DNA of 64,000 bases from Patiria miniata (Eukaryota > Echinodermata > Asteroidea > Valvatida > Asterinidae). The first letter of the stretch is position 1, and every line of letters starts with the position of its first letter. This document shows positions 42,687-57,600 of the stretch, piece by piece. Location of the stretch: the NCBI RefSeq assembly GCF_015706575.1, contig NW_024037074.1, forward strand, positions 24,727,334 through 24,791,333. Direction: 5' to 3'. The notes below the pieces were generated by a model that saw only the letters and a list, made by a program, of their open reading frames with translations, ran no database searches and was not told the origin of the DNA. Position numbers and translations under genes: made by a program.

Positions 42687-45600
42687 TTGCATAATTTCAG
42701 ACATTTGGCGCAAGTGTTCCAAGTGGCTAGATCGCGGGCATCGGAAATCAATTCTTTGACTTCAACACAGAGACAAGGGCCCACATTACATCTAACAAAA
42801 CAACACGGTTGTCCTGCCCCCAGATCTGAAAAGAGGACAGTGATCCAACTTTTCAGACCTGAGTTCAAGAGGGGGTACAATTTACAAGTACTTAACTTTT
42901 CAATCGACGAAAGCTGCCCGGCGTCTTCTTCTGCACCAGAGACCTTCATCTTCTTCTTCATGGACCTGCACAGGACACACGGACAAAAAGACAAAAAAAG
43001 ACTGCAAAAAATCGCAGCCAGGAGAATGTTAATGCCAGTCACAAATGTACATCTTTCAAAATAACACATACACATACAAAGAAAGACTTCATTTCCAGCC
43101 AGACGCGATGCTATTTTCTTACTCTTTTCATGCTGCGCGCACTCAATTTCGACTTGTTGTGGACCAGTTGCATCATTTCAGACATTTGGCGCAAGTGTTC
43201 CAAGTGGCTAGATCGCGGCCTTCGGAAATCAATTCTTTGACTTCAACACAGAGACAAGGGCCCACATTACATCTAACAAAACAACACGGTTGTCCTGCCC
43301 CCAGATCTGAAAAGAGGACAGTGATCCAACTTTTCAGACCTGAGTTCAAGAGGGGGTACAATTTACAAGTACTTAACTTTTCAATCGACGAAAGCTGCCC
43401 GGCGTCTTCTTCTGCACCAGAGACCTTCATCTTCTTCTTCATGGACCTGCACAGGACACACGGACAAAAAGACAAAAAAAGACTGCAAAAAATCGCAGCC
43501 AGGAGAATGTTAATGCCAGTCACAAATGTACATCTTTCAAAAAAACACATACACATACAAAGAAAGACTTCATTTCCAGCCAGACGCGATGCTATTTTCT
43601 TACTCTTTTCATGCTGCGCGCACTCAATTTCGACTTGTTGTCATACAATAAAGCTCCCAAAATATAAGAACTTTCAGTTGCATAATTTCAGACATTTGGC
43701 GCAAGTGTTCCAAGTGGCTAGATCGCGGCCTTCGGAAATCAATTCTTTGACTTCAACACAGAGACAAGGGCCCACATTACATCTAACAAAACAACACGGT
43801 TGTCCTGCCCCCAGATCTGAAAAGAGGACAGTGATCCAACTTTTCAGACCTGAGTTCAAGAGGGGGTACAATTTACAAGTACTTAACTTTTCAATCGACG
43901 AAAGCTGCCCGGCGTCTTCTTCTGCACCAGAGACCTTCATCTTCTTCTTCATGGACCTGCACAGGACACACGGACAAAAAGACAAAAAAAGACTGCAAAA
44001 AATCGCAGCCAGGAGAATGTTAATGCCAGTCACAAATGTACATCTTTCAAAATAACACATACACATACAAAGAAAGACTTCATTTCCAGCCAGACGCGAT
44101 GCTATTTTCTTACTCTTTTCATGCTGCGCGCACTCAATTTCGACTTGTTGTGGACCAGTTGCATCATTTCAGACATTTGGCGCAAGTGTTCCAAGTGGCT
44201 AGATCGCGGCCTTCGGAAATCAATTCTTTGACTTCAACACAGAGACAAGGGCCCACATTACATCTAACAAAACAACACGGTTGTCCTGCCCCCAGATCTG
44301 AAAAGAGGACAGTGATCCAACTTTTCAGACCTGAGTTCAAGAGGGGGTACAATTTACAAGTACTTAACTTTTCAATCGACGAAAGCTGCCCGGCGTCTTC
44401 TTCTGCACCAGAGACCTTCATCTTCTTCTTCATGGACCTGCACAGGACACACGGACAAAAAGACAAAAAAAGACTGCAAAAAATCGCAGCCAGGAGAATG
44501 TTAATGCCAGTCACAAATGTACATCTTTCAAAAAAACACATACACATACAAAGAAAGACTTCATTTCCAGCCAGACGCGATGCTATTTTCTTACTCTTTT
44601 CATGCTGCGCGCACTCAATTTCGACTTGTTGTCATACAATAAAGCTCCCAAAATATAAGAACTTTCAGTTGCATAATTTCAGACATTTGGCGCAAGTGTT
44701 CCAAGTGGCTAGATCGCGGCCTTCGGAAATCAATTCTTTGACTTCAACACAGAGACAAGGGCCCACATTACATCTAACAAAACAACACGGTTGTCCTGCC
44801 CCCAGATCTGAAAAGAGGACAGTGATCCAACTTTTCAGACCTCAGTTCAAGAGGGGGTACAATTTACAAGTACTTAACTTTTCAATCGACGAAAGCTGCC
44901 CGGCGTCTTCTTCTGCACCAGAGACCTTCATCTTCTTCTTCATGGACCTGCACAGGACACACGGACAAAAAGACAAAAAAAGACTGCAAAAAATCGCAGC
45001 CAGGAGAATGTTAATGCCAGTCACAAATGTACATCTTTCAAAATAACACATACACATACAAAGAAAGACTTCATTTCCAGCCAGACGCGATGCTATTTTC
45101 TTACTCTTTTCATGCTGCGCGCACTCAATTTCGACTTGTTGTCATACAATAAAGCTCCCAAAATATAAGAACTTTCAGTTGCATCATTTCAGACATTTGG
45201 CGCAAGTGTTCCAAGTGGCTAGATCGCGGCCTTCGGAAATCAATTCTTTGACTTCAACACAGAGACAAGGGCCCACATTACATCTAACAAAACAACACGG
45301 TTGTCCTGCCCCCAGATCTGAAAAGAGGACAGTGATCCAACTTTTCAGACCTGAGTTCAAGAGGGGGTAAAATTCACAAGTACTTAACTTTTCAATCGAC
45401 GAAAGCTGCCCGGCGTCTTCTTCTGCACCAGAGACCCTCATCTTCTTCTTCGTGGACCTGCACAGGACACACGGACAAAAAGACAAAAAAAGACTGCAAA
45501 AAATCGCAGCCAGGAGAATGTTAATGCCAGTCACAAATGTACATCTTTCAAAATAACACATACACATACAAAGAAAGACTTCATTTCCAGCCAGACGCGA

Positions 45601-48600
45601 TGCTATTTTCTTACTCTTTTCATGCTGCGCGCACTCAATTTCGACTTGTTGTCATACAATAAAGCTCCCAAAATATAAGAACTTTCAGTTGCATAATTTC
45701 AGACATTTGGCGCAAGTGTTCCAAGTGGCTAGATCGCGGCCTTCGGAAATCAATTCTTTGACTTCAACACAGAGACAAGGGCCCACATTACATCTAACAA
45801 AACAACACGGTTGTCCTGCCCCCAGATCTGAAAAGAGGACAGTGATCCAACTTTTCAGACCTGAGTTCAAGAGGGGGTACAATTTACAAGTACTTAACTT
45901 TTCAATCGACGAAAGCTGCCCGGCGTCTTCTTCTGCACCAGAGACCTTCATCTTCTTCTTCATGGACCTGCACAGGACACACGGACAAAAAGACAAAAAA
46001 AGACTGCAAAAAATCGCAGCCAGGAGAATGTTAATGCCAGTCACAAATGTACATCTTTCAAAAAACACATACACATACAAAGAAAGACTTCATTTCCAGC
46101 CAGACGCGATGCTATTTTCTTACTCTTTTCATGCTGCGCGCACTCAATTTCGACTTGTTGTCATACAATAAAGCTCCCAAAATATAAGAACTTTCAGTTG
46201 CATAATTTCAGACATTTGGCGCAAGTGTTCCAAGTGGCTAGATCGCGGCCTTCGGAAATCAATTCTTTGACTTCAACACAGAGACAAGGGCCCACATTAC
46301 ATCTAACAAAACAACACGGTTGTCCTGCCCCCAGATCTGAAAAGAGGACAGTGATCCAACTTTTCAGACCTGAGTTCAAGAGGGGGTACAATTTACAAGT
46401 ACTTAACTTTTCAATCGACGAAAGCTGCCCGGCGTCTTCTTCTGCACCAGAGACCTTCATCTTCTTCTTCATGGACCTGCACAGGACACACGGACAAAAA
46501 GACAAAAAAGACTGCAAAAAATCGCAGCCAGGAGAATGTTAATGCCAGTCACAAATGTACATCTTTCAAAATAACACATACACATACAAAGAAAGACTTC
46601 ATTTCCAGCCAGACGCGATGCTATTTTCTTACTCTTTTCATGCTGCGCGCACTCAATTTCGACTTGTTGTCGACCAGTTGCATCATTTCAGACATTTGGC
46701 GCAAGTGTTCCAAGTGGCTAGATCGCGGCCTTCGGAAATAAATTCTTTGACTTCAACACAGAGACAAGGGCCCACATTACATCTAACAAAACAACACGGT
46801 TGTCCTGCCCCCAGATCTGAAAAGAGGACAGTGATCCAACTTTTCAGACCTCAGTTCAAGAGGGGGTACAATTTACAAGTACTTAACTTTTCAATCGACG
46901 AAAGCTGCCCGGCGTCTTCTTCTGCACCAGAGACCTTCATCTTCTTCTTCATGGACCTGCACAGGACACACGGACAAAAAGACAAAAAAAGACTGCAAAA
47001 AATCGCAGCCAGGAGAATGTTAATGCCAGTCACAAATGTACATCTTTCAAAAAAACACATACACATACAAAGAAAGACTTCATTTCCAGCCAGACGCGAT
47101 GCTATTTTCTTACTCTTTTCATGCTGCGCGCACTCAATTTCGACTTGTTGTCATACAATAAAGCTCCCAAAATATAAGAACTTTCAGTTGCATAATTTCA
47201 GACATTTGGCGCAAGTGTTCCAAGTGGCTAGATCGCGGCCTTCGGAAATCAATTCTTTGACTTCAACACAGAGACAAGGGCCCACATTACATCTAACAAA
47301 ACAACACGGTTGTCCTGCCCCCAGATCTGAAAAGAGGACAGTGATCCAACTTTTCAGACCTGAGTTCAAGAGGGGGTACAATTTACAAGTACTTAACTTT
47401 TCAATCGACGAAAGCTGCCCGGCGTCTTCTTCTGCACCAGAGACCTTCATCTTCTTCTTCATGGACCTGCACAGGACACACGGACAAAAAGACAAAAAAA
47501 GACTGCAAAAAATCGCAGCCAGGAGAATGTTAATGCCAGTCACAAATGTACATCTTTCAAAATAACACATACACATACAAAGAAAGACTTCATTTCCAGC
47601 CAGACGCGATGCTATTTTCTTACTCTTTTCATGCTGCGCGCACTCAATTTCGACTTGTTGTCATACAATAAAGCTCCCAAAATATAAGAACTTTCAGTTG
47701 CATAATTTCAGACATTTGGCGCAAGTGTTCCAAGTGGCTAGATCGCGGCCTTCGGAAATCAATTCTTTGACTTCAACACAGAGACAAGGGCCCACATTAC
47801 ATATAACAAAACAACACGGTTGTCCTGCCCCCAGATCTGAAAAGAGGACAGTGATCCAACTTTTCAGACCTGAGTTCAAGAGGGGGTAAAATTCACAAGT
47901 ACTTAACTTTTCAATCGACGAAAGCTGCCCGGCGTCTTCTTCTGCACCAGAGACCCTCATCTTCTTCTTCGTGGACCTGCACAGGACACACGGACAAAAA
48001 GACAAAAAAAGACTGCAAAAAATCGCAGCCAGGAGAATGTTAATGCCAGTCACAAATGTACATCTTTCAAAATAACACATACACATACAAAGAAAGACTT
48101 CATTTCCAGCCAGACGCGATGCTATTTTCTTACTCTTTTCATGCTGCGCGCACTCAATTTCGACTTGTTGTCATACAATAAAGCTCCCAAAATATAAGAA
48201 CTTTCAGTTGCATAATTTCAGACATTTGGCGCAAGTGTTCCAAGTGGCTAGATCGCGGCCTTCGGAAATCAATTCTTTGACTTCAACACAGAGACAAGGG
48301 CCCACATTACATCTAACAAAACAACACGGTTGTCCTGCCCCCAGATCTGAAAAGAGGACAGTGATCCAACTTTTCAGACCTGAGTTCAAGAGGGGGTACA
48401 ATTTACAAGTACTTAACTTTTCAATCGACGAAAGCTGCCCGGCGTCTTCTTCTGCACCAGAGACCTTCATCTTCTTCTTCATGGACCTGCACAGGACACA
48501 CGGACAAAAAGACAAAAAAAGACTGCAAAAAATCGCAGCCAGGAGAATGTTAATGCCAGTCACAAATGTACATCTTTCAAAAAACACATACACATACAAA

Positions 48601-51600
48601 GAAAGACTTCATTTCCAGCCAGACGCGATGCTATTTTCTTACTCTTTTCATGCTGCGCGCACTCAATTTCGACTTGTTGTCATACAATAAAGCTCCCAAA
48701 ATATAAGAACTTTCAGTTGCATCATTTCAGACATTTGGCGCAAGTGTTCCAAGTGGCTAGATCGCGGCCTTCGGAAATCAATTCTTTGACTTCAACACAG
48801 AGACAAGGGCCCACATTACATCTAACAAAACAACACGGTTGTCCTGCCCCCAGATCTGAAAAGAGGACAGTGATCCAACTTTTCAGACCTCAGTTCAAGA
48901 GGGGGTACAATTTACAAGTACTTAACTTTTCAATCGACGAAAGCTGCCCGGCGTCTTCTTCTGCACCAGAGACCTTCATCTTCTTCTTCATGGACCTGCA
49001 CAGGACACACGGACAAAAAGACAAAAAAAGACTGCAAAAAATCGCAGCCAGGAGAATGTTAATGCCAGTCACAAATGTACATCTTTCAAAATAACACATA
49101 CACATACAAAGAAAGACTTCATTTCCAGCCAGACGCGATGCTATTTTCTTACTCTTTTCATGCTGCGCGCACTCAATTTCGACTTGTTGTCGACCAGTTG
49201 CATCATTTCAGACATTTGGCGCAAGTGTTCCAAGTGGCTAGATCGCGGCCTTCGGAAATAAATTCTTTGACTTCAACACAGAGACAAGGGCCCACATTAC
49301 ATCTAACAAAACAACACGGTTGTCCTGCCCCCAGATCTGAAAAGAGGACAGTGATCCAACTTTTCAGACCTCAGTTCAAGAGGGGGTACAATTTACAAGT
49401 ACTTAACTTTTCAATCGACGAAAGCTGCCCGGCGTCTTCTTCTGCACCAGAGACCTTCATCTTCTTCTTCATGGACCTGCACAGGACACACGGACAAAAA
49501 GACAAAAAAAGACTGCAAAAAATCGCAGCCAGGAGAATGTTAATGCCAGTCACAAATGTACATCTTTCAAAAAACACATACACATACAAAGAAAGACTTC
49601 ATTTCCAGCCAGACGCGATGCTATTTTCTTACTCTTTTCATGCTGCGCGCACTCAATTTCGACTTGTTGTCATACAATAAAGCTCCCAAAATATAAGAAC
49701 TTTCAGTTGCATAATTTCAGACATTTGGCGCAAGTGTTCCAAGTGGCTAGATCGCGGCCTTCGGAAATCAATTCTTTGACTTCAACACAGAGACAAGGGC
49801 CCACATTACATCTAACAAAACAACACGGTTGTCCTGCCCCCAGATCTGAAAAGAGGACAGTGATCCAACTTTTCAGACCTGAGTTCAAGAGGGGGTACAA
49901 TTTACAAGTACTTAACTTTTCAATCGACGAAAGCTGCCCGGCGTCTTCTTCTGCACCAGAGACCTTCATCTTCTTCTTCATGGACCTGCACAGGACACAC
50001 GGACAAAAAGACAAAAAAAGACTGCAAAAAATCGCAGCCAGGAGAATGTTAATGCCAGTCACAAATGTACATCTTTCAAAATAACACATACACATACAAA
50101 GAAAGACTTCATTTCCAGCCAGACGCGATGCTATTTTCTTACTCTTTTCATGCTGCGCGCACTCAATTTCGACTTGTTGTCATACAATAAAGCTCCCAAA
50201 ATATAAGAACTTTCAGTTGCATCATTTCAGACATTTGGCGCAAGTGTTCCAAGTGGCTAGATCGCGGCCTTCGGAAATCAATTCTTTGACTTCAACACAG
50301 AGACAAGGGCCCACATTACATCTAACAAAACAACACGGTTGTCCTGCCCCCAGATCTGAAAAGAGGACAGTGATCCAACTTTTCAGACCTGAGTTCAAGA
50401 GGGGGTACAATTTACAAGTACTTAACTTTTCAATCGACGAAAGCTGCCCGGCGTCTTCTTCTGCACCAGAGACCTTCATCTTCTTCTTCATGGACCTGCA
50501 CAGGACACACGGACAAAAAGACAAAAAAAGACTGCAAAAAATCGCAGCCAGGAGAATGTTAATGCCAGTCACAAATGTACATCTTTCAAAAAAACACATA
50601 CACATACAAAGAAAGACTTCATTTCCAGCCAGACGCGATGCTATTTTCTTACTCTTTTCATGCTGCGCGCACTCAATTTCGACTTGTTGTCATACAATAA
50701 AGCTCCCAAAATATAAGAACTTTCAGTTGCATCATTTCAGACATTTGGCGCAAGTGTTCCAAGTGGCTAGATCGCGGCCTTCGGAAATCAATTCTTTGAC
50801 TTCAACACAGAGACAAGGGCCCACATTACATCTAACAAAACAACACGGTTGTCCTGCCCCCAGATCTGAAAAGAGGACAGTGATCCAACTTTTCAGACCT
50901 GAGTTCAAGAGGGGGTACAATTACAAGTACTTAACTTTTCAATCGACGAAAGCTGCCCGGCGTCTTCTTCTGCACCAGAGACCTTCATCTTCTTCTTCAT
51001 GGACCTGCACAGGACACACGGACAAAAAGACAAAAAAAGACTGCAAAAAATCGCAGCCAGGAGAATGTTAATGCCAGTCACAAATGTACATCTTTCAAAA
51101 TAACACATACACATACAAAGAAAGACTTCATTTCCAGCCAGACGCGATGCTATTTTCTTACTCTTTTCATGCTGCGCGCACTCAATTTCGACTTGTTGTC
51201 GACCAGTTGCATCATTTCAGACATTTGGCGCAAGTGTTCCAAGTGGCTAGATCGCGGCCTTCGGAAATAATTCTTTGACTTCAACACAGAGACAAGGGCC
51301 CACATTACATCTAACAAAACAACACGGTTGTCCTGCCCCCAGATCTGAAAAGAGGACAGTGATCCAACTTTTCAGACCTCAGTTCAAGAGGGGGTACAAT
51401 TTACAAGTACTTAACTTTTCAATCGACGAAAGCTGCCCGGCGTCTTCTTCTGCACCAGAGACCTTCATCTTCTTCTTCATGGACCTGCACAGGACACACG
51501 GACAAAAAGACAAAAAAAGACTGCAAAAAATCGCAGCCAGGAGAATGTTAATGCCAGTCACAAATGTACATCTTTCAAAAAAACACATACACATACAAAG

Positions 51601-54600
51601 AAAGACTTCATTTCCAGCCAGACGCGATGCTATTTTCTTACTCTTTTCATGCTGCGCGCACTCAATTTCGACTTGTTGTCATACAATAAAGCTCCCAAAA
51701 TATAAGAACTTTCAGTTGCATAATTTCAGACATTTGGCGCAAGTGTTCCAAGTGGCTAGATCGCGGCCTTCGGAAATCAATTCTTTGACTTCAACACAGA
51801 GACAAGGGCCCACATTACATCTAACAAAACAACACGGTTGTCCTGCCCCCAGATCTGAAAAGAGGACAGTGATCCAACTTTTCAGACCTGAGTTCAAGAG
51901 GGGGTACAATTTACAAGTACTTAACTTTTCAATCGACGAAAGCTGCCCGGCGTCTTCTTCTGCACCAGAGACCTTCATCTTCTTCTTCATGGACCTGCAC
52001 AGGACACACGGACAAAAAGACAAAAAAAGACTGCAAAAAATCGCAGCCAGGAGAATGTTAATGCCAGTCACAAATGTACATCTTTCAAAATAACACATAC
52101 ACATACAAAGAAAGACTTCATTTCCAGCCAGACGCGATGCTATTTTCTTACTCTTTTCATGCTGCGCGCACTCATTTCGACTTGTTGTCATACAATAAAG
52201 CTCCCAAAATATAAGAACTTTCAGTTGCATCATTTCAGACATTTGGCGCAAGTGTTCCAAGTGGCTAGATCGCGGCCTTCGGAAATCAATTCTTTGACTT
52301 CAACACAGAGACAAGGGCCCACATTACATCTAACAAAACAACACGGTTGTCCTGCCCCCAGATCTGAAAAGAGGACAGTGATCCAACTTTTCAGACCTGA
52401 GTTCAAGAGGGGGTACAATTTACAAGTACTTAACTTTTCAATCGACGAAAGCTGCCCGGCGTCTTCTTCTGCACCAGAGACCTTCATCTTCTTCTTCATG
52501 GACCTGCACAGGACACACGGACAAAAAGACAAAAAAAGACTGCAAAAAATCGCAGCCAGGAGAATGTTAATGCCAGTCACAAATGTACATCTTTCAAAAA
52601 AACACATACACATACAAAGAAAGACTTCATTTCCAGCCAGACGCGATGCTATTTTCTTACTCTTTTCATGCTGCGCGCACTCAATTTCGACTTGTTGTCA
52701 TACAATAAAGCTCCCAAAATATAAGAACTTTCAGTTGCATAATTTCAGACATTTGGCGCAAGTGTTCCAAGTGGCTAGATCGCGGCCTTCGGAAATCAAT
52801 TCTTTGACTTCAACACAGAGACAAGGGCCCACATTACATCTAACAAAACAACACGGTTGTCCTGCCCCCAGATCTGAAAAGAGGACAGTGATCCAACTTT
52901 TCAGACCTGAGTTCAAGAGGGGGTACAATTTACAAGTACTTAACTTTTCAATCGACGAAAGCTGCCCGGCGTCTTCTTCTGCACCAGAGACCTTCATCTT
53001 CTTCTTCATGGACCTGCACAGGACACACGGACAAAAAGACAAAAAAAGACTGCAAAAAATCGCAGCCAGGAGAATGTTAATGCCAGTCACAAATGTACAT
53101 CTTTCAAAATAACACATACACATACAAAGAAAGACTTCATTTCCAGCCAGACGCGATGCTATTTTCTTACTCTTTTCATGCTGCGCGCACTCAATTTCGA
53201 CTTGTTTCATCGACCAGTTGCATAATTTCAGACATTTGGCGCAAGTGTTCCAAGTGGCTAGATCGCGGCCTTCGGAAATCAATTCTTTGACTTCAACACA
53301 GAGACAAGGGCCCACATTACATCTAACAAAACAACACGGTTGTCCTGCCCCCAGATCTGAAAAGAGGACAGTGATCCAACTTTTCAGACCTGAGTTCAAG
53401 AGGGGGTACAATTTACAAGTACTTAACTTTTCAATCGACGAAAGCTGCCCGGCGTCTTCTTCTGCACCAGAGACCTTCATCTTCTTCTTCATGGACCTGC
53501 ACAGGACACACGGACAAAAAGACAAAAAAAGACTGCAAAAAATCGCAGCCAGGAGAATGTTAATGCCAGTCACAAATGTACATCTTTCAAAAAAACACAT
53601 ACACATACAAAGAAAGACTTCATTTCCAGCCAGACGCGATGCTATTTTCTTACTCTTTTCATGCTGCGCGCACTCAATTTCGACTTGTTGTCATACAATA
53701 AAGCTCCCAAAATATAAGAACTTTCAGTTGCATAATTTCAGACATTTGGCGCAAGTGTTCCAAGTGGCTAGATCGCGGCCTTCGGAAATCAATTCTTTGA
53801 CTTCAACACAGAGACAAGGGCCCACATTACATCTAACAAAACAACACGGTTGTCCTGCCCCCAGATCTGAAAAGAGGACAGTGATCCAACTTTTCAGACC
53901 TGAGTTCAAGAGGGGGTACAATTTACAAGTACTTAACTTTTCAATCGACGAAAGCTGCCCGGCGTCTTCTTCTGCACCAGAGACCTTCATCTTCTTCTTC
54001 ATGGACCTGCACAGGACACACGGACAAAAAGACAAAAAAAGACTGCAAAAAATCGCAGCCAGGAGAATGTTAATGCCAGTCACAAATGTACATCTTTCAA
54101 AATAACACATACACATACAAAGAAAGACTTCATTTCCAGCCAGACGCGATGCTATTTTCTTACTCTTTTCATGCTGCGCGCACTCAATTTCGACTTGTTG
54201 TCATACAATAAAGCTCCCAAAATATAAGAACTTTCAGTTGCATCATTTCAGACATTTGGCGCAAGTGTTCCAAGTGGCTAGATCGCGGCCTTCGGAAATC
54301 AATTCTTTGACTTCAACACAGAGACAAGGGCCCACATTACATCTAACAAAACAACACGGTTGTCCTGCCCCCAGATCTGAAAAGAGGACAGTGATCCAAC
54401 TTTTCAGACCTGAGTTCAAGAGGGGGTACAATTTACAAGTACTTAACTTTTCAATCGACGAAAGCTGCCCGGCGTCTTCTTCTGCACCAGAGACCTTCAT
54501 CTTCTTCTTCATGGACCTGCACAGGACACACGGACAAAAAGACAAAAAAAGACTGCAAAAAATCGCAGCCAGGAGAATGTTAATGCCAGTCACAAATGTA

Positions 54601-57600
54601 CATCTTTCAAAAAAACACATACACATACAAAGAAAGACTTCATTTCCAGCCAGACGCGATGCTATTTTCTTACTCTTTTCATGCTGCGCGCACTCAATTT
54701 CGACTTGTTGTCATACAATAAAGCTCCCAAAATATAAGAACTTTCAGTTGCATAATTTCAGACATTTGGCGCAAGTGTTCCAAGTGGCTAGATCGCGGCC
54801 TTCGGAAATCAATTCTTTGACTTCAACACAGAGACAAGGGCCCACATTACATCTAACAAAACAACACGGTTGTCCTGCCCCCAGATCTGAAAAGAGGACA
54901 GTGATCCAACTTTTCAGACCTGAGTTCAAGAGGGGGTACAATTTACAAGTACTTAACTTTTCAATCGACGAAAGCTGCCCGGCGTCTTCTTCTGCACCAG
55001 AGACCTTCATCTTCTTCTTCGTGGACCTGCACAGGACACACGGACAAAAAGACAAAAAAAGACTGCAAAAAATCGCAGCCAGGAGAATGTTAATGCCAGT
55101 CACAAATGTACATCTTTCAAAATAACACATACACATACAAAGAAAGACTTCATTTCCAGCCAGACGCGATGCTATTTTCTTACTCTTTTCATGCTGCGCG
55201 CACTCAATTTCGACTTGTTGTCGACCAGTTGCATCATTTCAGACATTTGGCGCAAGTGTTCCAAGTGGCTAGATCGCGGCCTTCGGAAATCAATTCTTTG
55301 ACTTCAACACAGAGACAAGGGCCCACATTACATCTAACAAAACAACACGGTTGTCCTGCCCCCAGATCTGAAAAGAGGACAGTGATCCAACTTTTCAGAC
55401 CTGAGTTCAAGAGGGGGTACAATTTACAAGTACTTAACTTTTCAATCGACGAAAGCTGCCCGGCGTCTTCTTCTGCACCAGAGACCTTCATCTTCTTCTT
55501 CATGGACCTGCACAGGACACACGGACAAAAAGACAAAAAAAGACTGCAAAAAATCGCAGCCAGGAGAATGTTAATGCCAGTCACAAATGTACATCTTTCA
55601 AAAAAACACATACACATACAAAGAAAGACTTCATTTCCAGCCAGACGCGATGCTATTTTCTTACTCTTTTCATGCTGCGCGCACTCAATTTCGACTTGTT
55701 GTCATACAATAAAGCTCCCAAAATATAAGAACTTTCAGTTGCATAATTTCAGACATTTGGCGCAAGTGTTCCAAGTGGCTAGATCGCGGCCTTCGGAAAT
55801 CAATTCTTTGACTTCAACACAGAGACAAGGGCCCACATTACATCTAACAAAACAACACGGTTGTCCTGCCCCCAGATCTGAAAAGAGGACAGTGATCCAA
55901 CTTTTCAGACCTGAGTTCAAGAGGGGGTACAATTTACAAGTACTTAACTTTTCAATCGACGAAAGCTGCCCGGCGTCTTCTTCTGCACCAGAGACCCTCA
56001 TCTTCTTCTTCGTGGACCTGCACAGGACACACGGACAAAAAGACAAAAAAAGACTGCAAAAAATCGCAGCCAGGAGAATGTTAATGCCAGTCACAAATGT
56101 ACATCTTTCAAAATAACACATACACATACAAAGAAAGACTTCATTTCCAGCCAGACGCGATGCTATTTTCTTACTCTTTTCATGCTGCGCGCACTCAATT
56201 TCGACTTGTTGTCATACAATAAAGCTCCCAAAATATAAGAACTTTCAGTTGCATAATTTCAGACATTTGGCGCAAGTGTTCCAAGTGGCTAGATCGCGGC
56301 CTTCGGAAATCAATTCTTTGACTTCAACACAGAGACAAGGGCCCACATTACATCTAACAAAACAACACGGTTGTCCTGCCCCCAGATCTGAAAAGAGGAC
56401 AGTGATCCAACTTTTCAGACCTGAGTTCAAGAGGGGGTACAATTTACAAGTACTTAACTTTTCAATCGACGAAAGCTGCCCGGCGTCTTCTTCTGCACCA
56501 GAGACCCTCATCTTCTTCTTCATGGACCTGCACAGGACACACGGACAAAAAGACAAAAAAAGACTGCAAAAAATCGCAGCCAGGAGAATGTTAATGCCAG
56601 TCACAAATGTACATCTTTCAAAATAACACATACACATACAAAGAAAGACTTCATTTCCAGCCAGACGCGATGCTATTTTCTTACTCTTTTCATGCTGCGC
56701 GCACTCAATTTCGACTTGTTGTCATACAATACAATAAGCTCCCAAAATATAAGAACTTTCAGTTGCATAATTTCAGACATTTGGCGCAAGTGTTCCAAGT
56801 GGCTAGATCGCGGCCTTCGGAAATCAATTCTTTGACTTCAACACAGAGACAAGGGCCCACATTACATCTAACAAAACAACACGGTTGTCCTGCCCCCAGA
56901 TCTGAAAAGAGGACAGTGATCCAACTTTTCAGACCTGAGTTCAAGAGGGGGTACAATTTACAAGTACTTAACTTTTCAATCGACGAAAGCTGCCCGGCGT
57001 CTTCTTCTGCACCAGAGACCTTCATCTTCTTCTTCATGGACCTGCACAGGACACACGGACAAAAAGACAAAAAAAGACTGCAAAAAATCGCAGCCAGGAG
57101 AATGTTAATGCCAGTCACAAATGTACATCTTTCAAAAAACACATACACATACAAAGAAAGACTTCATTTCCAGCCAGACGCGATGCTATTTTCTTACTCT
57201 TTTCATGCTGCGCGCACTCAATTTCGACTTGTTGTCATACAATACAAAGCTCCCAAAATATAAGAACTTTCAGTTGCATAATTTCAGACATTTGGCGCAA
57301 GTGTTCCAAGTGGCTAGATCGCGGGCTTCGGAAATCAATTCTTTGACTTCAACACAGAGACAAGGGCCCACATTACAAACAAAACAACACGGTTGTCCTG
57401 CCCCCAGATCTGAAAAGAGGACAGTGATCCAACTTTTCAGACCTGAGTTCAAGAGGGGGTACAATTTACAAGTACTTAACTTTTAAATCGACGAAAGCTG
57501 CCCGGCGTCTTCTTCTGCACCAGAGACCTTCATCTTCTTCTTCGTGGACCTGCACAGGACACACGGACAAAAAGACAAAAAAAGACTGCAAAAAATCGCA

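Noticed and set aside
43045..56116. Plus-strand ORFs of 272-336 codons in satellite II
   Set aside because: They arise where an A-run replaces the TAA stop at a monomer end, so two repeat units fuse in frame. They have no domain, and the same sequence exists in dozens of copies.
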